The notes below the pieces were generated by a model. The model did not search any database. It was not told the origin of the DNA and saw only the letters and a program-made list of their open reading frames with translations. Positions 18,063 to 26,602 of a stretch of DNA of 64,000 nt are shown one piece after another. Position 1 is the first letter of the stretch. The number at the start of each line of letters is the position of its first letter. Location: assembly GCF_023243045.1 (NCBI RefSeq), contig NZ_JALKFX010000007.1:1-64000 (forward strand), given 5' to 3'. Made by a program: the position numbers and the translations under genes. This DNA is from Frankia sp. AgB32 (lineage in GTDB: Bacteria; Actinomycetota; Actinomycetes; Frankiales; Frankiaceae).

Positions 18063-20150
18063 TTGAGTAGTTCCGACGGCGCGCCGTCGATCAGTATTGT
18101 CGTTCCTACGCTGAACGAGGCGCGAAACCTATCGCACGTCTTCGCCAGACTTCCGGCGGACGCCGAAATCATTGTTGTCGACGGTCGTTCGACCGACAAC
18201 ACCATCGAGGTGGCGCGTTCGCTGCGACCGGACGCGGTCATCGTCCACCAGACCAGGCGGGGCAAGGGAAATGCGCTCGCCTGCGGTTTCGCCGCCGCCA
18301 CCGGTGACGTCATCGTCATGCTCGACGCGGACGGCTCCGCGGACCCGGGCGAGATCGACGCGTTCGTCGCCGCGCTGACGGCCGGCGCGGACTACGCGAA
18401 GGGCTCCCGGTTCCGCGCGGGCGGCGGCAGCAGCGACATCACCCGGTTCCGGCGCGCGGGCAACGCCGCGCTGAACGGGCTGGTCAACACCCTGATCGGC
18501 AGCAACTACTCCGACCTCTGCTATGGCTACAACGCCTTCTGGCGGCACTGCCTGCCGTTCCTCGCCCTCGACCCGGGCGAGCACGGCACGGCCGGCCAGT
18601 GGGGTGACGGCTTCGAGGTCGAGACCCTGATCAACATGCGGGTTTCCCGGGCCGGCCTACAGGTCGCCGAAGTGCCGAGCTTCGAGCACCGGCGCATGTT
18701 CGGCGTCAGCAATCTCAATGCCTTCTCGGACGGCCTGCGGGTACTGCGGACGATTCTCGTCGAGTCCCGGCAGCGGCGGACGGATGCCGACGGAACGCGC
18801 CTGCGCCGCCGGCCGTCCGCGCGACCGGCGTCGGTGACGACGGTCAGCACCGGCGGCACGGTCAGCACCGTGGCCACAGTCGGTCCGACAGACGTGGCGG
18901 GTGCTGACGGCGCGGCCGCGGGCCGGCCGGCGACGGCGGGTCCGCGGGTCTGCATCGTCGGGTCCGGCTGGGAGTTCGTCTCCGGTATCAGTTACTACAC
19001 CCACCAGTTGACCCAGTCGTTCGACCGCACCGAGAACCTGCGCACCTCGACGGTACTCATGCGTCGCCTGCTGCCCGCCAGGTTCTATCCCGGGCGCGCC
19101 CGCGTGGGCGACGCGTCCATCGTCAATCAGCGGTATCCGGACACCGTCCCGGTGTTCGACGGTGTCGACTGGTTCTGGGGACCGACGATGGCGCGGGCGC
19201 TCGCGTTCCTCCGCCGGGAGCGGCCCGACGTGGTCGTGCTGCAGTGGTGGACCGGAACGGTTCTGCACAGCTACCTCGCCATCGCCGCGCTCGCCCGGGC
19301 CCGGGGCGCCAAGGTCGTCGTGGAGTTCCACGAGACGCAGGACACCGGCGAGGCGACCCGGCCAGGCGTGGCCGCCTATGTGGACCGGGTCCTTCCGGCG
19401 CTCCTGCGGCGGGCCGACGCCATGGTCGTGCATTCCGAGCATGACGCCGCCGCCGTGCGGGAGCGGTTCGGAAACCTCGGCCGGCCGGTCGCGGTGATTC
19501 CGCACGGGCCGTACGGGCAGCACGCGGGAAGCGCCGGCGTGCCTGCTCCGCGTCGGCATGACGGGGTCACCAACCTGCTGTTCTTCGGGACCATCCGGCC
19601 GTACAAGGGCCTGGAGGACCTGCTTTCCGCCTTCGAGATGCTCACGGACGAGGAGGCGGCCGGATTCCGGCTGACCGTCGTCGGTGAGACCTGGGAAGGT
19701 CACACCCTGCCGGCCCGGATGATCGAACGCTCGCGCCACCGCGACCGCATCGTCTTCGTCAACCGGTACGTCACCGATGTCGAGGTGAACTCCCACTTCG
19801 CCAACGCGGACGCCGTGGTGCTGCCCTACCGACGGTCCTCGGCCTCGGGGCCGCTGCACGTGACCATGGCGGCCGGTCTGCCGGTCGTCGTCACCGACGT
19901 CGGTGGGCTCACCGAGATCGCGGGGCAGTACCCCGGTGCGACCCTCGTCCCGCCGGCCGACGTGCCCGCCCTGCTCGCCGCGTTGCGCGAGCTGCCGGCG
20001 CGGTGCGGCCGCCACTACCCCGACCCGACCTCGTGGGCCGAGACCGCGCGCCGCTACCAGGACCTGTTCGACGGACTGCTGGGCGGTGCAGGGCGGCCCG
20101 AGCCGGTCGGCGGCGCGCGACCCGCGGACCTCGCCGACACCGCCGCATGA
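18063..20150 (+). CDS. Two-domain glycosyltransferase (GT2-GT4 fusion)
   Basis: This 695-residue protein joins two enzymes usually encoded separately. Residues 1-240 are a GT2 glycosyltransferase like polyprenyl-phosphate sugar synthases: VVPTLNEARNL, VDGRSTDNT, and the DAD metal motif in VMLDADGSADPGE. A Ser/Thr/Val/Gly-rich linker (about 250-295) leads to a GT-B fold GT4-type glycosyltransferase: GSGWEFVSGISYYTHQLTQ, VVVLQWWTG, VVHSEHDAAAVRERF, FFGTIRPYKGLEDLL, and LPYRRSSASGPLHVTMAAGLP for the nucleotide-sugar site. It starts with TTG after GGGGTGAAG. It leads an operon of overlapping genes and probably adds two successive sugars to the lipid-linked repeat. Confidence 0.88.
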   Translation: MSSSDGAPSISIVVPTLNEARNLSHVFARLPADAEIIVVDGRSTDNTIEVARSLRPDAVIVHQTRRGKGNALACGFAAATGDVIVMLDADGSADPGEIDAFVAALTAGADYAKGSRFRAGGGSSDITRFRRAGNAALNGLVNTLIGSNYSDLCYGYNAFWRHCLPFLALDPGEHGTAGQWGDGFEVETLINMRVSRAGLQVAEVPSFEHRRMFGVSNLNAFSDGLRVLRTILVESRQRRTDADGTRLRRRPSARPASVTTVSTGGTVSTVATVGPTDVAGADGAAAGRPATAGPRVCIVGSGWEFVSGISYYTHQLTQSFDRTENLRTSTVLMRRLLPARFYPGRARVGDASIVNQRYPDTVPVFDGVDWFWGPTMARALAFLRRERPDVVVLQWWTGTVLHSYLAIAALARARGAKVVVEFHETQDTGEATRPGVAAYVDRVLPALLRRADAMVVHSEHDAAAVRERFGNLGRPVAVIPHGPYGQHAGSAGVPAPRRHDGVTNLLFFGTIRPYKGLEDLLSAFEMLTDEEAAGFRLTVVGETWEGHTLPARMIERSRHRDRIVFVNRYVTDVEVNSHFANADAVVLPYRRSSASGPLHVTMAAGLPVVVTDVGGLTEIAGQYPGATLVPPADVPALLAALRELPARCGRHYPDPTSWAETARRYQDLFDGLLGGAGRPEPVGGARPADLADTAA

Positions 20151-21163
20151 CGGCACCTGGCATCAGCGGCGCCACCACGCCGGAGCTGACCAGTGCTGTC
20201 GATGAGCTCGCGGTGACGGTGGTGATCCCGACAGTCGGACGGGCCAGCCTCGCCGCGGCCGTGCGCAGCGTGGCCGGGCAGACCTGCCAGCCCGCGCAGA
20301 TCGTCGTGGTGGTCGACGGCCCGGACGGCGACGGGCTGGCGCCCGACGTGCGCGACGAGCCGCTGGTCGACATCGTCACCACCGGCGGCGGCGCCGGGCC
20401 AGGGGGCGCCCGCATGATCGGTGCCCGGCACGCGACCGGAGATCTCGTCGCGTTCCTCGACGATGACGACGAGTGGCTGACGGACAAGCTGGAACGGCAG
20501 GTCGCCGCCTACCGGCTGGCCCGCCGCTCGGCGCGGCTGCCGCTGATCTCCTGCCCGGTGCTGCTCGTCAACGACGCCGGCGCGGTTCTCGATGTGGCCC
20601 CGCGGCGCGCGATGCACGGCCCCGGCGAGGACGTCGCGGAGTTCCTGTTCCGTCGTTCGCTGCGGCGGGACAGCGGGTTCGGGATGGGCTCGTCCACCCT
20701 CCTGTGCGACCGGGAGCTGCTGCGGGCCGTGCCATGGGACGTGCACCGCACCCTGCACGAGGACTGGGAGTGGGTGATCCGCGCCGCGCGCCATCCCGAG
20801 GTGCGGGTGATCATGCTGCCCGACCCGCTCGTGCGCTATCTGTCCCACCCGCCGGGCACGTCGGCGTCGCAGCCGCGCGGCGGCTGGCGGCGCAGCGAGG
20901 CCTTCGCCGAGGAGACCCTGCGCAGCCCGCGGGCCCGGGGGGACTTCCTGCTGGCCGTCACCGCGCTCATGGCCCTGTCCGAGGGCAGTCGGGTCGGCGC
21001 GCTGCGCGTCGCCGCCCGCGCGGCGGTGCGGGCCCGGCCCGGGATCGCCGCCTGGGGGCTGTTCGTCACCCACGTCGTCGCGCCCCGCGGCGGCGGCAGC
21101 GCCCTGGGCCGGCTCCGCGGCGTGCTGCACCGCCGCCGACCGGACGGCATGCCCGCGCCATGA
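20147..21163 (+). CDS. GT2 family glycosyltransferase
   Basis: This 338-residue protein has a GT-A fold family 2 domain: VTVVIPTVGRASLAAAVRS, VVVVDGPDGDG, GPGGARMIGARHATGDLVAF and the DDDD metal motif in FLDDDDEWL. A later EDWEWVIRAA probably supplies the catalytic acid. The C-terminal 70 residues are basic and Ala-rich. The ATG at 20147 overlaps the stop of the GT2-GT4 fusion (ATGA), showing translational coupling. It should add one sugar of the repeat unit at the cytosolic membrane face; donor and linkage cannot be told. Confidence 0.88.
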   Translation: MTAPGISGATTPELTSAVDELAVTVVIPTVGRASLAAAVRSVAGQTCQPAQIVVVVDGPDGDGLAPDVRDEPLVDIVTTGGGAGPGGARMIGARHATGDLVAFLDDDDEWLTDKLERQVAAYRLARRSARLPLISCPVLLVNDAGAVLDVAPRRAMHGPGEDVAEFLFRRSLRRDSGFGMGSSTLLCDRELLRAVPWDVHRTLHEDWEWVIRAARHPEVRVIMLPDPLVRYLSHPPGTSASQPRGGWRRSEAFAEETLRSPRARGDFLLAVTALMALSEGSRVGALRVAARAAVRARPGIAAWGLFVTHVVAPRGGGSALGRLRGVLHRRRPDGMPAP

Positions 21164-22800
21164 CCGACCTCGGAATCCCGAGCTCCGGCCACCGGGTCCC
21201 CGCCGAGCCGGCCAGCGGGCCGGGCCCGGCGCCCGCCCGGCCGGCCGGGCGGGTCGGCGAGATCGACCCCGCCACGATGCGCATCTCCCGGCTGCGGTCC
21301 CGGCCGGACGGGGACGGCGCCCCGCCGACCCTGCCGGTCCCGCGGGGCCGGGCCAGGGCGGACAGCCAGGTCGCGCCGCCGACCACGCCGATCCGGCGGG
21401 TCCGGACCAGACCGGACCAGCACGACGCGCCGGCGGGCGTGGCCACCCCGGACCCGCCGGCGGCCCGCGACCGGCGGCTGGTGTTCGACGCCTACGCGCT
21501 GACGGCGAGTTCCGTCGGCAACGCGCTGACCGGGCTGCTCTGCTACGTGCTGTCCGCGCGGCTGTACCCGCGCGACGTCGTCGGCCAGGCCGCCGGGCTC
21601 ACCTCGGGGCTGGCGCTGATCTCGGCGATCGCGTCGCTGGACCTGCACACCGCGCTGCAGCGGTTCCTGCCCGGCGCCGGGCGGTCCGCCGGGCGGCTGG
21701 TGTGGGGCTGCTATGTCACTGTCGCGGTGGTCAGCGCGGCGGCGGCCGTGCCGTTCGTGCTGGCCTTCGGTTCCGACCTGTTCGGCGGCAACCCCGGCCA
21801 GGGACTCGTGTGGTACCCGGCGTCGGTCGGTGCCTGGTCGGTGTTCGCGCTGCAGGACATCGTGCTGCTCGGCCTCGGCGCCGCGGTGCTCGTGCCGGTG
21901 GAGAACCTGGCGTTCGGGCTGATGCGGCTCGCGCTGGTGGCGCTGTTCGTCGGCGGGGGCGGGTACGCGGTGTTCGCCTCCTGGCTGCTGCCGGTGGCCC
22001 TGCTCATCGTCGTGGTCAACCTGGTGGTCTGGCGCCGGGTGCTGCCGCGGTTCGCCGCGGCGGCCCCACCCGGGCCGCCGGGCTGGGACGTCCCGACCGT
22101 CGCCCGCTTCGTCGGCGGCAGCCACATCGGCAACCTCGTCGGCGTGGCCAGCGCGAACCTGCTGCCGCTGATCGTGGTCGCGCACCTGGGCACCGCGGGC
22201 AACGCGGTGTTCTACATCGCCTGGATGGTGCCGTACAGCCTGCGGATGATCGCCTTCAACTTCGGCTCGTCGCTGCTCGTCCACGGCTCCGTCGACCCGA
22301 CCCAGATCCCCTCCCTGCTGCGCACGGCGCTACGCCGGCAGGCGATGCTGCTCGTGCCCGTCCTCGTCGTGATCCTGCTGTTCGCCCACCCGCTGCTGAT
22401 GGTGTTCGGCCCCGCCTACGCGCAGGCCGCGAACCTGCTGCGGTTGCTGTCCCTGAGCCTGATCCCGATCGTGGTGGTCTCGGCGTACCTGCCGATCGCC
22501 CGGGTGACGGGCCGGCTGCTGGAGGCCGTGGCGATCAGCATCGTCTGCGGCGTCGCGGAACTCGGCGGCGCCTGGCTGGGCCTGACCCGCCACGGGCTGA
22601 CCGGTCTCGGCCTGGGGTACCTCGCCGCGGACGTCGCCGTCGGGCTGCTCGTCCTGCCGCGGCTGGCGGCCTTCCTGCCGCTGCGCTCCCGGCACGCGCC
22701 GCCGGCGGCCGCGCTGGCCGGCATCACCGGAGCGGGCGGCGGCCCGCGGCCGCGCCGCGGGCGTGGGGCCCGACGAAAGGCGATCGACGATGACACCTGA
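21160..22800 (+). CDS. Wzx-like polysaccharide flippase (MOP superfamily)
   Basis: This 546-residue membrane protein has a 105-residue Pro/Arg-rich cytosolic leader followed by about 12 hydrophobic helices. The first helix region (SSVGNALTGLLCYVLSARLY) and the paired central helices with IGNLVGVASANLLPLIV resemble the oligosaccharide flippases of the MOP superfamily, which turn lipid-linked repeat units to the outer face. It overlaps the gene before it by four bases and the next by eleven. A Wzx role fits the initiating transferase and the glycosyltransferases around it. Confidence 0.82.
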   Translation: MTDLGIPSSGHRVPAEPASGPGPAPARPAGRVGEIDPATMRISRLRSRPDGDGAPPTLPVPRGRARADSQVAPPTTPIRRVRTRPDQHDAPAGVATPDPPAARDRRLVFDAYALTASSVGNALTGLLCYVLSARLYPRDVVGQAAGLTSGLALISAIASLDLHTALQRFLPGAGRSAGRLVWGCYVTVAVVSAAAAVPFVLAFGSDLFGGNPGQGLVWYPASVGAWSVFALQDIVLLGLGAAVLVPVENLAFGLMRLALVALFVGGGGYAVFASWLLPVALLIVVVNLVVWRRVLPRFAAAAPPGPPGWDVPTVARFVGGSHIGNLVGVASANLLPLIVVAHLGTAGNAVFYIAWMVPYSLRMIAFNFGSSLLVHGSVDPTQIPSLLRTALRRQAMLLVPVLVVILLFAHPLLMVFGPAYAQAANLLRLLSLSLIPIVVVSAYLPIARVTGRLLEAVAISIVCGVAELGGAWLGLTRHGLTGLGLGYLAADVAVGLLVLPRLAAFLPLRSRHAPPAAALAGITGAGGGPRPRRGRGARRKAIDDDT

Positions 22801-23398
22801 TCCGGCCGGCCGCGAGTTCGGTGGCCGCGACCTCGGTGGCAGAGGCAGGCCCGGTCCCGTCCGGTCTGGTCGGCCCGTCGACGGGGAACCGTGGGTGGAC
22901 TCGGCGGCGACCATCGAGATCAACATGCTGGACCGCGCCGGCCGGCGCGGTCGCCCCGACGGCGACGACGCGGACGGACGGCGGGCGGACACCCTGCCCG
23001 AGCGGGCCCGGGTCGCCGTCGACGCGGTCCTTCTCGCGGCCGTGGCGGTGCTCGCCGTCGTGGTTCTGCTCGCTCCGCACTCGCCTGTGCGGCCCGCCGT
23101 CGCGTTCACCTGCCTGGCGCTGCTGCCCGGCTGGGCCGTGCTGACCAGGCTCGCGCCGCTGGACGCGGCGACGACGGTGGGCCTCGCGATCGCGTTCAGC
23201 CTCGCGGCGGACCTGCTCGTCGCCGTAGCCCTGGTGTTCGCCGGGGCCTGGCATCCCCTGCCGGCCGCGCTGCTGCTCGGGGTGCCGAGTGTCGGCCTGG
23301 TCGGCCATGACCTGTACCGCCGGGGCGCGCAGCGAGGCGCCGGCCCCACCCGTCCTGTCAGTGTGCTCGGATCTACAGGTAAGGACTCTGCGCGATGA
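22790..23398 (+). CDS. Small membrane protein of the polysaccharide operon
   Basis: I do not recognise this 202-residue protein. The first 75 residues are Gly/Arg/Asp-rich and hydrophilic. Then come about four hydrophobic segments (AVLLAAVAVLAVVVLLAP, AVAFTCLALLPGWAVLTRL, TVGLAIAFSLAADLLVAVAL, and PLPAALLLGVPSVGLVG) and a short basic tail. The last three helices look like the N-terminal part of DUF1616-type membrane proteins, but this is weak. The start overlaps the flippase stop and its stop overlaps the next start (ATGA), so it is co-made with them and may be a subunit of the assembly machinery. Confidence 0.7.
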   Translation: MTPDPAGREFGGRDLGGRGRPGPVRSGRPVDGEPWVDSAATIEINMLDRAGRRGRPDGDDADGRRADTLPERARVAVDAVLLAAVAVLAVVVLLAPHSPVRPAVAFTCLALLPGWAVLTRLAPLDAATTVGLAIAFSLAADLLVAVALVFAGAWHPLPAALLLGVPSVGLVGHDLYRRGAQRGAGPTRPVSVLGSTGKDSAR

Positions 23399-24747
23399 CT
23401 GATCCTCGGCAGCGGTGGGAGCGGTCCCGCCCCGTACCGACCTTCTGCGGTGAGGTCGAGCTCGGCGACCCGGCTCTGCCCGCCACGGTGCTCACCCGTG
23501 CCGGCGGGGAGCCGTACGAGCAGATCCGTCTGCTCGTCCGACTGCACGGCGAGCCCCTGGGCTACCTCAACCTGCCGTTGACGGACGGCCTGCTCGACCA
23601 CGAGGACTTCTACGACACCGCGACCGCGGCGTTCCGTGACCGGGTGGCGATCCACCTGCGCGGCGACGGCCTGCACGCGGTCGCGACGCTCGGCCCGGGA
23701 GTGATCCCGCCGCGGGAGAAGGTGGCGCACTGCGCGCGGTCCGTGGTCGACCCGACGTCGGTGACCGTGGTGGTGTGCACCCGTAACCGGGCGGCGATGC
23801 TGCCCGCGTGCCTCGCGGGGCTGCGCGCGCTGGACCATCCGGACCTGGAGATCGTCATCGTCGACAACGCGCCGTCGGACGAGTCGACCCGGGAGGTGTT
23901 CGACCGCGAGGTCGGCGACGTGGCGCGGTTCCGCTACGTGCGCGAGGACCGGCCGGGCCTGTCCTGGGCCCGTAACCGCGGGGTCGCCGAGGCCAGCGGC
24001 GAGATCATCGCCTTCACCGACGACGACGTGCGCGTCGACAGCGGCTGGGTCGCCGGGCTGCTGCGCGGGTTCCGCACGGGCACGCACGTCGGCTGCGTCA
24101 CCGGCCTGGTCTCGACCGCCACCCTGGAGAACCTCGCCGAGTACTACTTCGACTCGCGGGTGACCTGGGCGTCGAGTTGCCAGCCGCACCTGTACGACAT
24201 GGACCGTCACCGGCTCGCCCACCCGCTGTACCCGTACTCGGCGGGCGTGTTCGGCGCCGGCGCGAACTTCGCGGTCCGCGCCGACATGATCCGCGAGATC
24301 GGCGGCTTCGACGAGGCGCTCGGCGCCGGCACCGCCACCGAGGGCGGCGAGGACCTCGACGCCTTCGTCCGGGTGCTGCTCGCCGGCTACCAGCTCGCCT
24401 ACGAGCCCTCCGCGCTGGTCTGGCACAGCCACCGCAGCGACCTCGACGCGCTGCGCCGCCAGATGTGGGGCTACGGCACGGGCCTGACGGCCTACCTGGT
24501 CAAGCACCTGGGAGCCCGGCGCAGCCGCAACGAGATCCTGGCCAAGCTGCCCGTCGGCTTCTGGAAGATCTGGAAGATCGGTGACGCCACCCGGGAGAGC
24601 TACGGCCGCGAGCACACGATGCCGCGCGGGCTGCTCGCCCGCGAACGCATCGGCATGATCGCGGGTCCGGTGCTCTACGCGCAGTCGCGCGCCGCCGCAC
24701 AGCGGGCCGGCGCGGTCCGGGCCGGGGCGGTCGATGCCCGCTCCTGA
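23395..24747 (+). CDS. GT2 family glycosyltransferase with N-terminal extension
   Basis: This 450-residue enzyme has a GT-A family 2 domain from residue about 120: SVTVVVCTRNRAAMLPACL, EIVIVDNAPSDEST, GLSWARNRGVAEASGEIIAF and FTDDDVRVD (metal site), then GAGANFAVRADMIREIGGFDEALG and GGEDLDAFVRVL with the likely catalytic acid. The first 115 residues form a separate module (EQIRLLVRLHGEPLGYLNLPL) seen in some actinobacterial GT2 proteins; its role is unknown. It overlaps the genes on both sides (4 and 14 bases). Confidence 0.87.
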   Translation: MTDPRQRWERSRPVPTFCGEVELGDPALPATVLTRAGGEPYEQIRLLVRLHGEPLGYLNLPLTDGLLDHEDFYDTATAAFRDRVAIHLRGDGLHAVATLGPGVIPPREKVAHCARSVVDPTSVTVVVCTRNRAAMLPACLAGLRALDHPDLEIVIVDNAPSDESTREVFDREVGDVARFRYVREDRPGLSWARNRGVAEASGEIIAFTDDDVRVDSGWVAGLLRGFRTGTHVGCVTGLVSTATLENLAEYYFDSRVTWASSCQPHLYDMDRHRLAHPLYPYSAGVFGAGANFAVRADMIREIGGFDEALGAGTATEGGEDLDAFVRVLLAGYQLAYEPSALVWHSHRSDLDALRRQMWGYGTGLTAYLVKHLGARRSRNEILAKLPVGFWKIWKIGDATRESYGREHTMPRGLLARERIGMIAGPVLYAQSRAAAQRAGAVRAGAVDARS

Positions 24748-26602
24748 CAGCCCGCCACTGACCGCGCCACCCCGGCCCAGCCGGCGCGCGACGGTGCTCG
24801 CCACCGTCCTGCTCGGGCTCGTCCTGTGGGTGGTCAGCCTGCGCGTCATCCGGGTTGACCACCTCGGTTCCTACGGGCTGCTGGCGGCACTGCCGGCGAT
24901 CTGGTTCGTCGCGCTGGGGCTGGTGACGTTCGCCGCCGTCGGCGCGCTGGCGGCCGCCCGGCCGTCCGGGGCCGTGCTCGCGTGTGCCGGGGTCGCGCTG
25001 GCCGTCGTGCTGTACGCGACGATCCCGGCCGTCGCGGACATGCCGCAGTACGCCTACGTCTACAAGCACATCGGCGTCACCCGCTACATCGAGGCCCACC
25101 ACGGCGTCGACCGGTCGATCGACATCTACCACCGGTGGCCCGGGTTCTTCGCGCTCGCCGCGCTGTTCGGCGAGGTCGCCGGGCGGCCGAACCCGGTGTC
25201 GTTCGCGGCGTGGGCGGAGCCGCTGTTCGCGGTGGTCGACCTGCTCCTCGTCGTCGCCCTGGCCCGCGCCGTGGTCGGCGGCACCCGGGTGCCCTGGTTC
25301 GCCGGGTACCTGTTCACCGCGGCGAACTGGATCGGCCAGAACTACTTCGCGCCGCAGGCCATCGGTTTCACCCTGGCGCTGGCCATCCACGTCCTTGTTG
25401 CCGGTCAGCTCACCGGCCACGGGGCTACCCGCGGTTCGGGCCGCCGCGCCCGGCTGCTGCGCCGGCTGCTGGGACGCTCGGGGTCCGATGCCGGCACCGA
25501 CGCCGGCACCGACGCCGGCGTTCCCTCGCGCCGCGACGGCGGCTGGCCGCGCCCCGCCGTCCTCGCCGTGATCCTGCTGCTGACCGCGGCGGCCGTGGTC
25601 AGCCATCAGCTCACCCCGTATCTGGTCGTGCTCACCGTCGGCGCGCTCACCGTGCTCGGCGCGGTGCGCCCGCGCTGGCTGGTGGTGGCGATGGCCGCCC
25701 TCGCGGTGGCCTTCCTGGTGCCGAACCTCGCCTACATCCGGGATCACTTCGGGCTGTTCAGCGGGGCGGACGCGGTCGCCAACGCGACCAACTCCGGGGT
25801 CTACATCGAGCTGCACAAGTCCGCGGGGAAGATCCTCTACGCGCGGGCCGGGCTGCTGCTGTTCGCCGGCGCCTGGCTCGCCGCTGCCGTCGGCGCGCTG
25901 GTGCTGCGCCGCCGCGGCCGGGCGGGCCGCGGCGTCCTGCTGTGCTCCGGTGCCGTCGTCGGCACGGCGCTGGTGCTGTTCCTGCAGACCTACGGCGGCG
26001 AGGGGCGGCTGCGGGTCTACCTGTTCACGCTGCCGTGGTGCGTCATCCTCGTCGCCGCCGCGCTGCTCGGCGAGGGCCGGCCGGGCCGCGGGCGGATCGC
26101 GCTCGCCCTCGTCACCCTGGTGTCCACCCTCGGCCTGTGGATGTGCGCGTTCTACATCCCGTTCGACGCCGACAACATGACCCGCGGCGACGTCGACTCC
26201 GCCGCGTGGATCTACGACCATGGCGATCCGCGGATCCCGGTGATGCTCGGCGACAGCGACTGGCCCGGCAACTACGGACCCCGTTACGCCGAGTTCACCC
26301 GCACCCCGCAGCCGTCGTACACGCTGTTCGAGGACCCGGTGTTCCGCGGTACCGCCCTCGGGCGCTCACCCACCGTGGAGACCGCGGGCGTCATCGCGAC
26401 GATGAGTCGTTACGGCCCGCGCGGCTACCTCGTGTTCTCCCGCAGCCAGGTCGCCTACGCGCACTCCTACGGCCTGGTGCCGGACGGCGCGTTTGACCGC
26501 GTCGAGCGGCTGGTCCGGGCGGACCGGCACTTCGCCGTCGTCCACACCAACCCGGACGCCACGATCTACCTGTTCACCCGCGACGTGAGGAGTCCGACCT
26601 GA
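24734..26602 (+). CDS. Multi-spanning membrane protein, GT-C or polymerase-like
   Basis: This 622-residue protein has about 11 hydrophobic helices and large periplasmic loops. Loop 1 after helix 3 carries MPQYAYVYKHIGVTRYIE and HRWPGFFALAALFGE, with acidic and aromatic residues as in GT-C enzymes, and there is a soluble C-terminal part of about 150 residues (YDHGDPRIPVMLGDSDWPG). The middle has a short DAGTDAGTDAG repeat in a cytosolic loop. In this operon it is the best candidate for the polymerase or a lipid-sugar-dependent transferase. No family could be named with certainty. Confidence 0.75.
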   Translation: MPAPDSPPLTAPPRPSRRATVLATVLLGLVLWVVSLRVIRVDHLGSYGLLAALPAIWFVALGLVTFAAVGALAAARPSGAVLACAGVALAVVLYATIPAVADMPQYAYVYKHIGVTRYIEAHHGVDRSIDIYHRWPGFFALAALFGEVAGRPNPVSFAAWAEPLFAVVDLLLVVALARAVVGGTRVPWFAGYLFTAANWIGQNYFAPQAIGFTLALAIHVLVAGQLTGHGATRGSGRRARLLRRLLGRSGSDAGTDAGTDAGVPSRRDGGWPRPAVLAVILLLTAAAVVSHQLTPYLVVLTVGALTVLGAVRPRWLVVAMAALAVAFLVPNLAYIRDHFGLFSGADAVANATNSGVYIELHKSAGKILYARAGLLLFAGAWLAAAVGALVLRRRGRAGRGVLLCSGAVVGTALVLFLQTYGGEGRLRVYLFTLPWCVILVAAALLGEGRPGRGRIALALVTLVSTLGLWMCAFYIPFDADNMTRGDVDSAAWIYDHGDPRIPVMLGDSDWPGNYGPRYAEFTRTPQPSYTLFEDPVFRGTALGRSPTVETAGVIATMSRYGPRGYLVFSRSQVAYAHSYGLVPDGAFDRVERLVRADRHFAVVHTNPDATIYLFTRDVRSPT

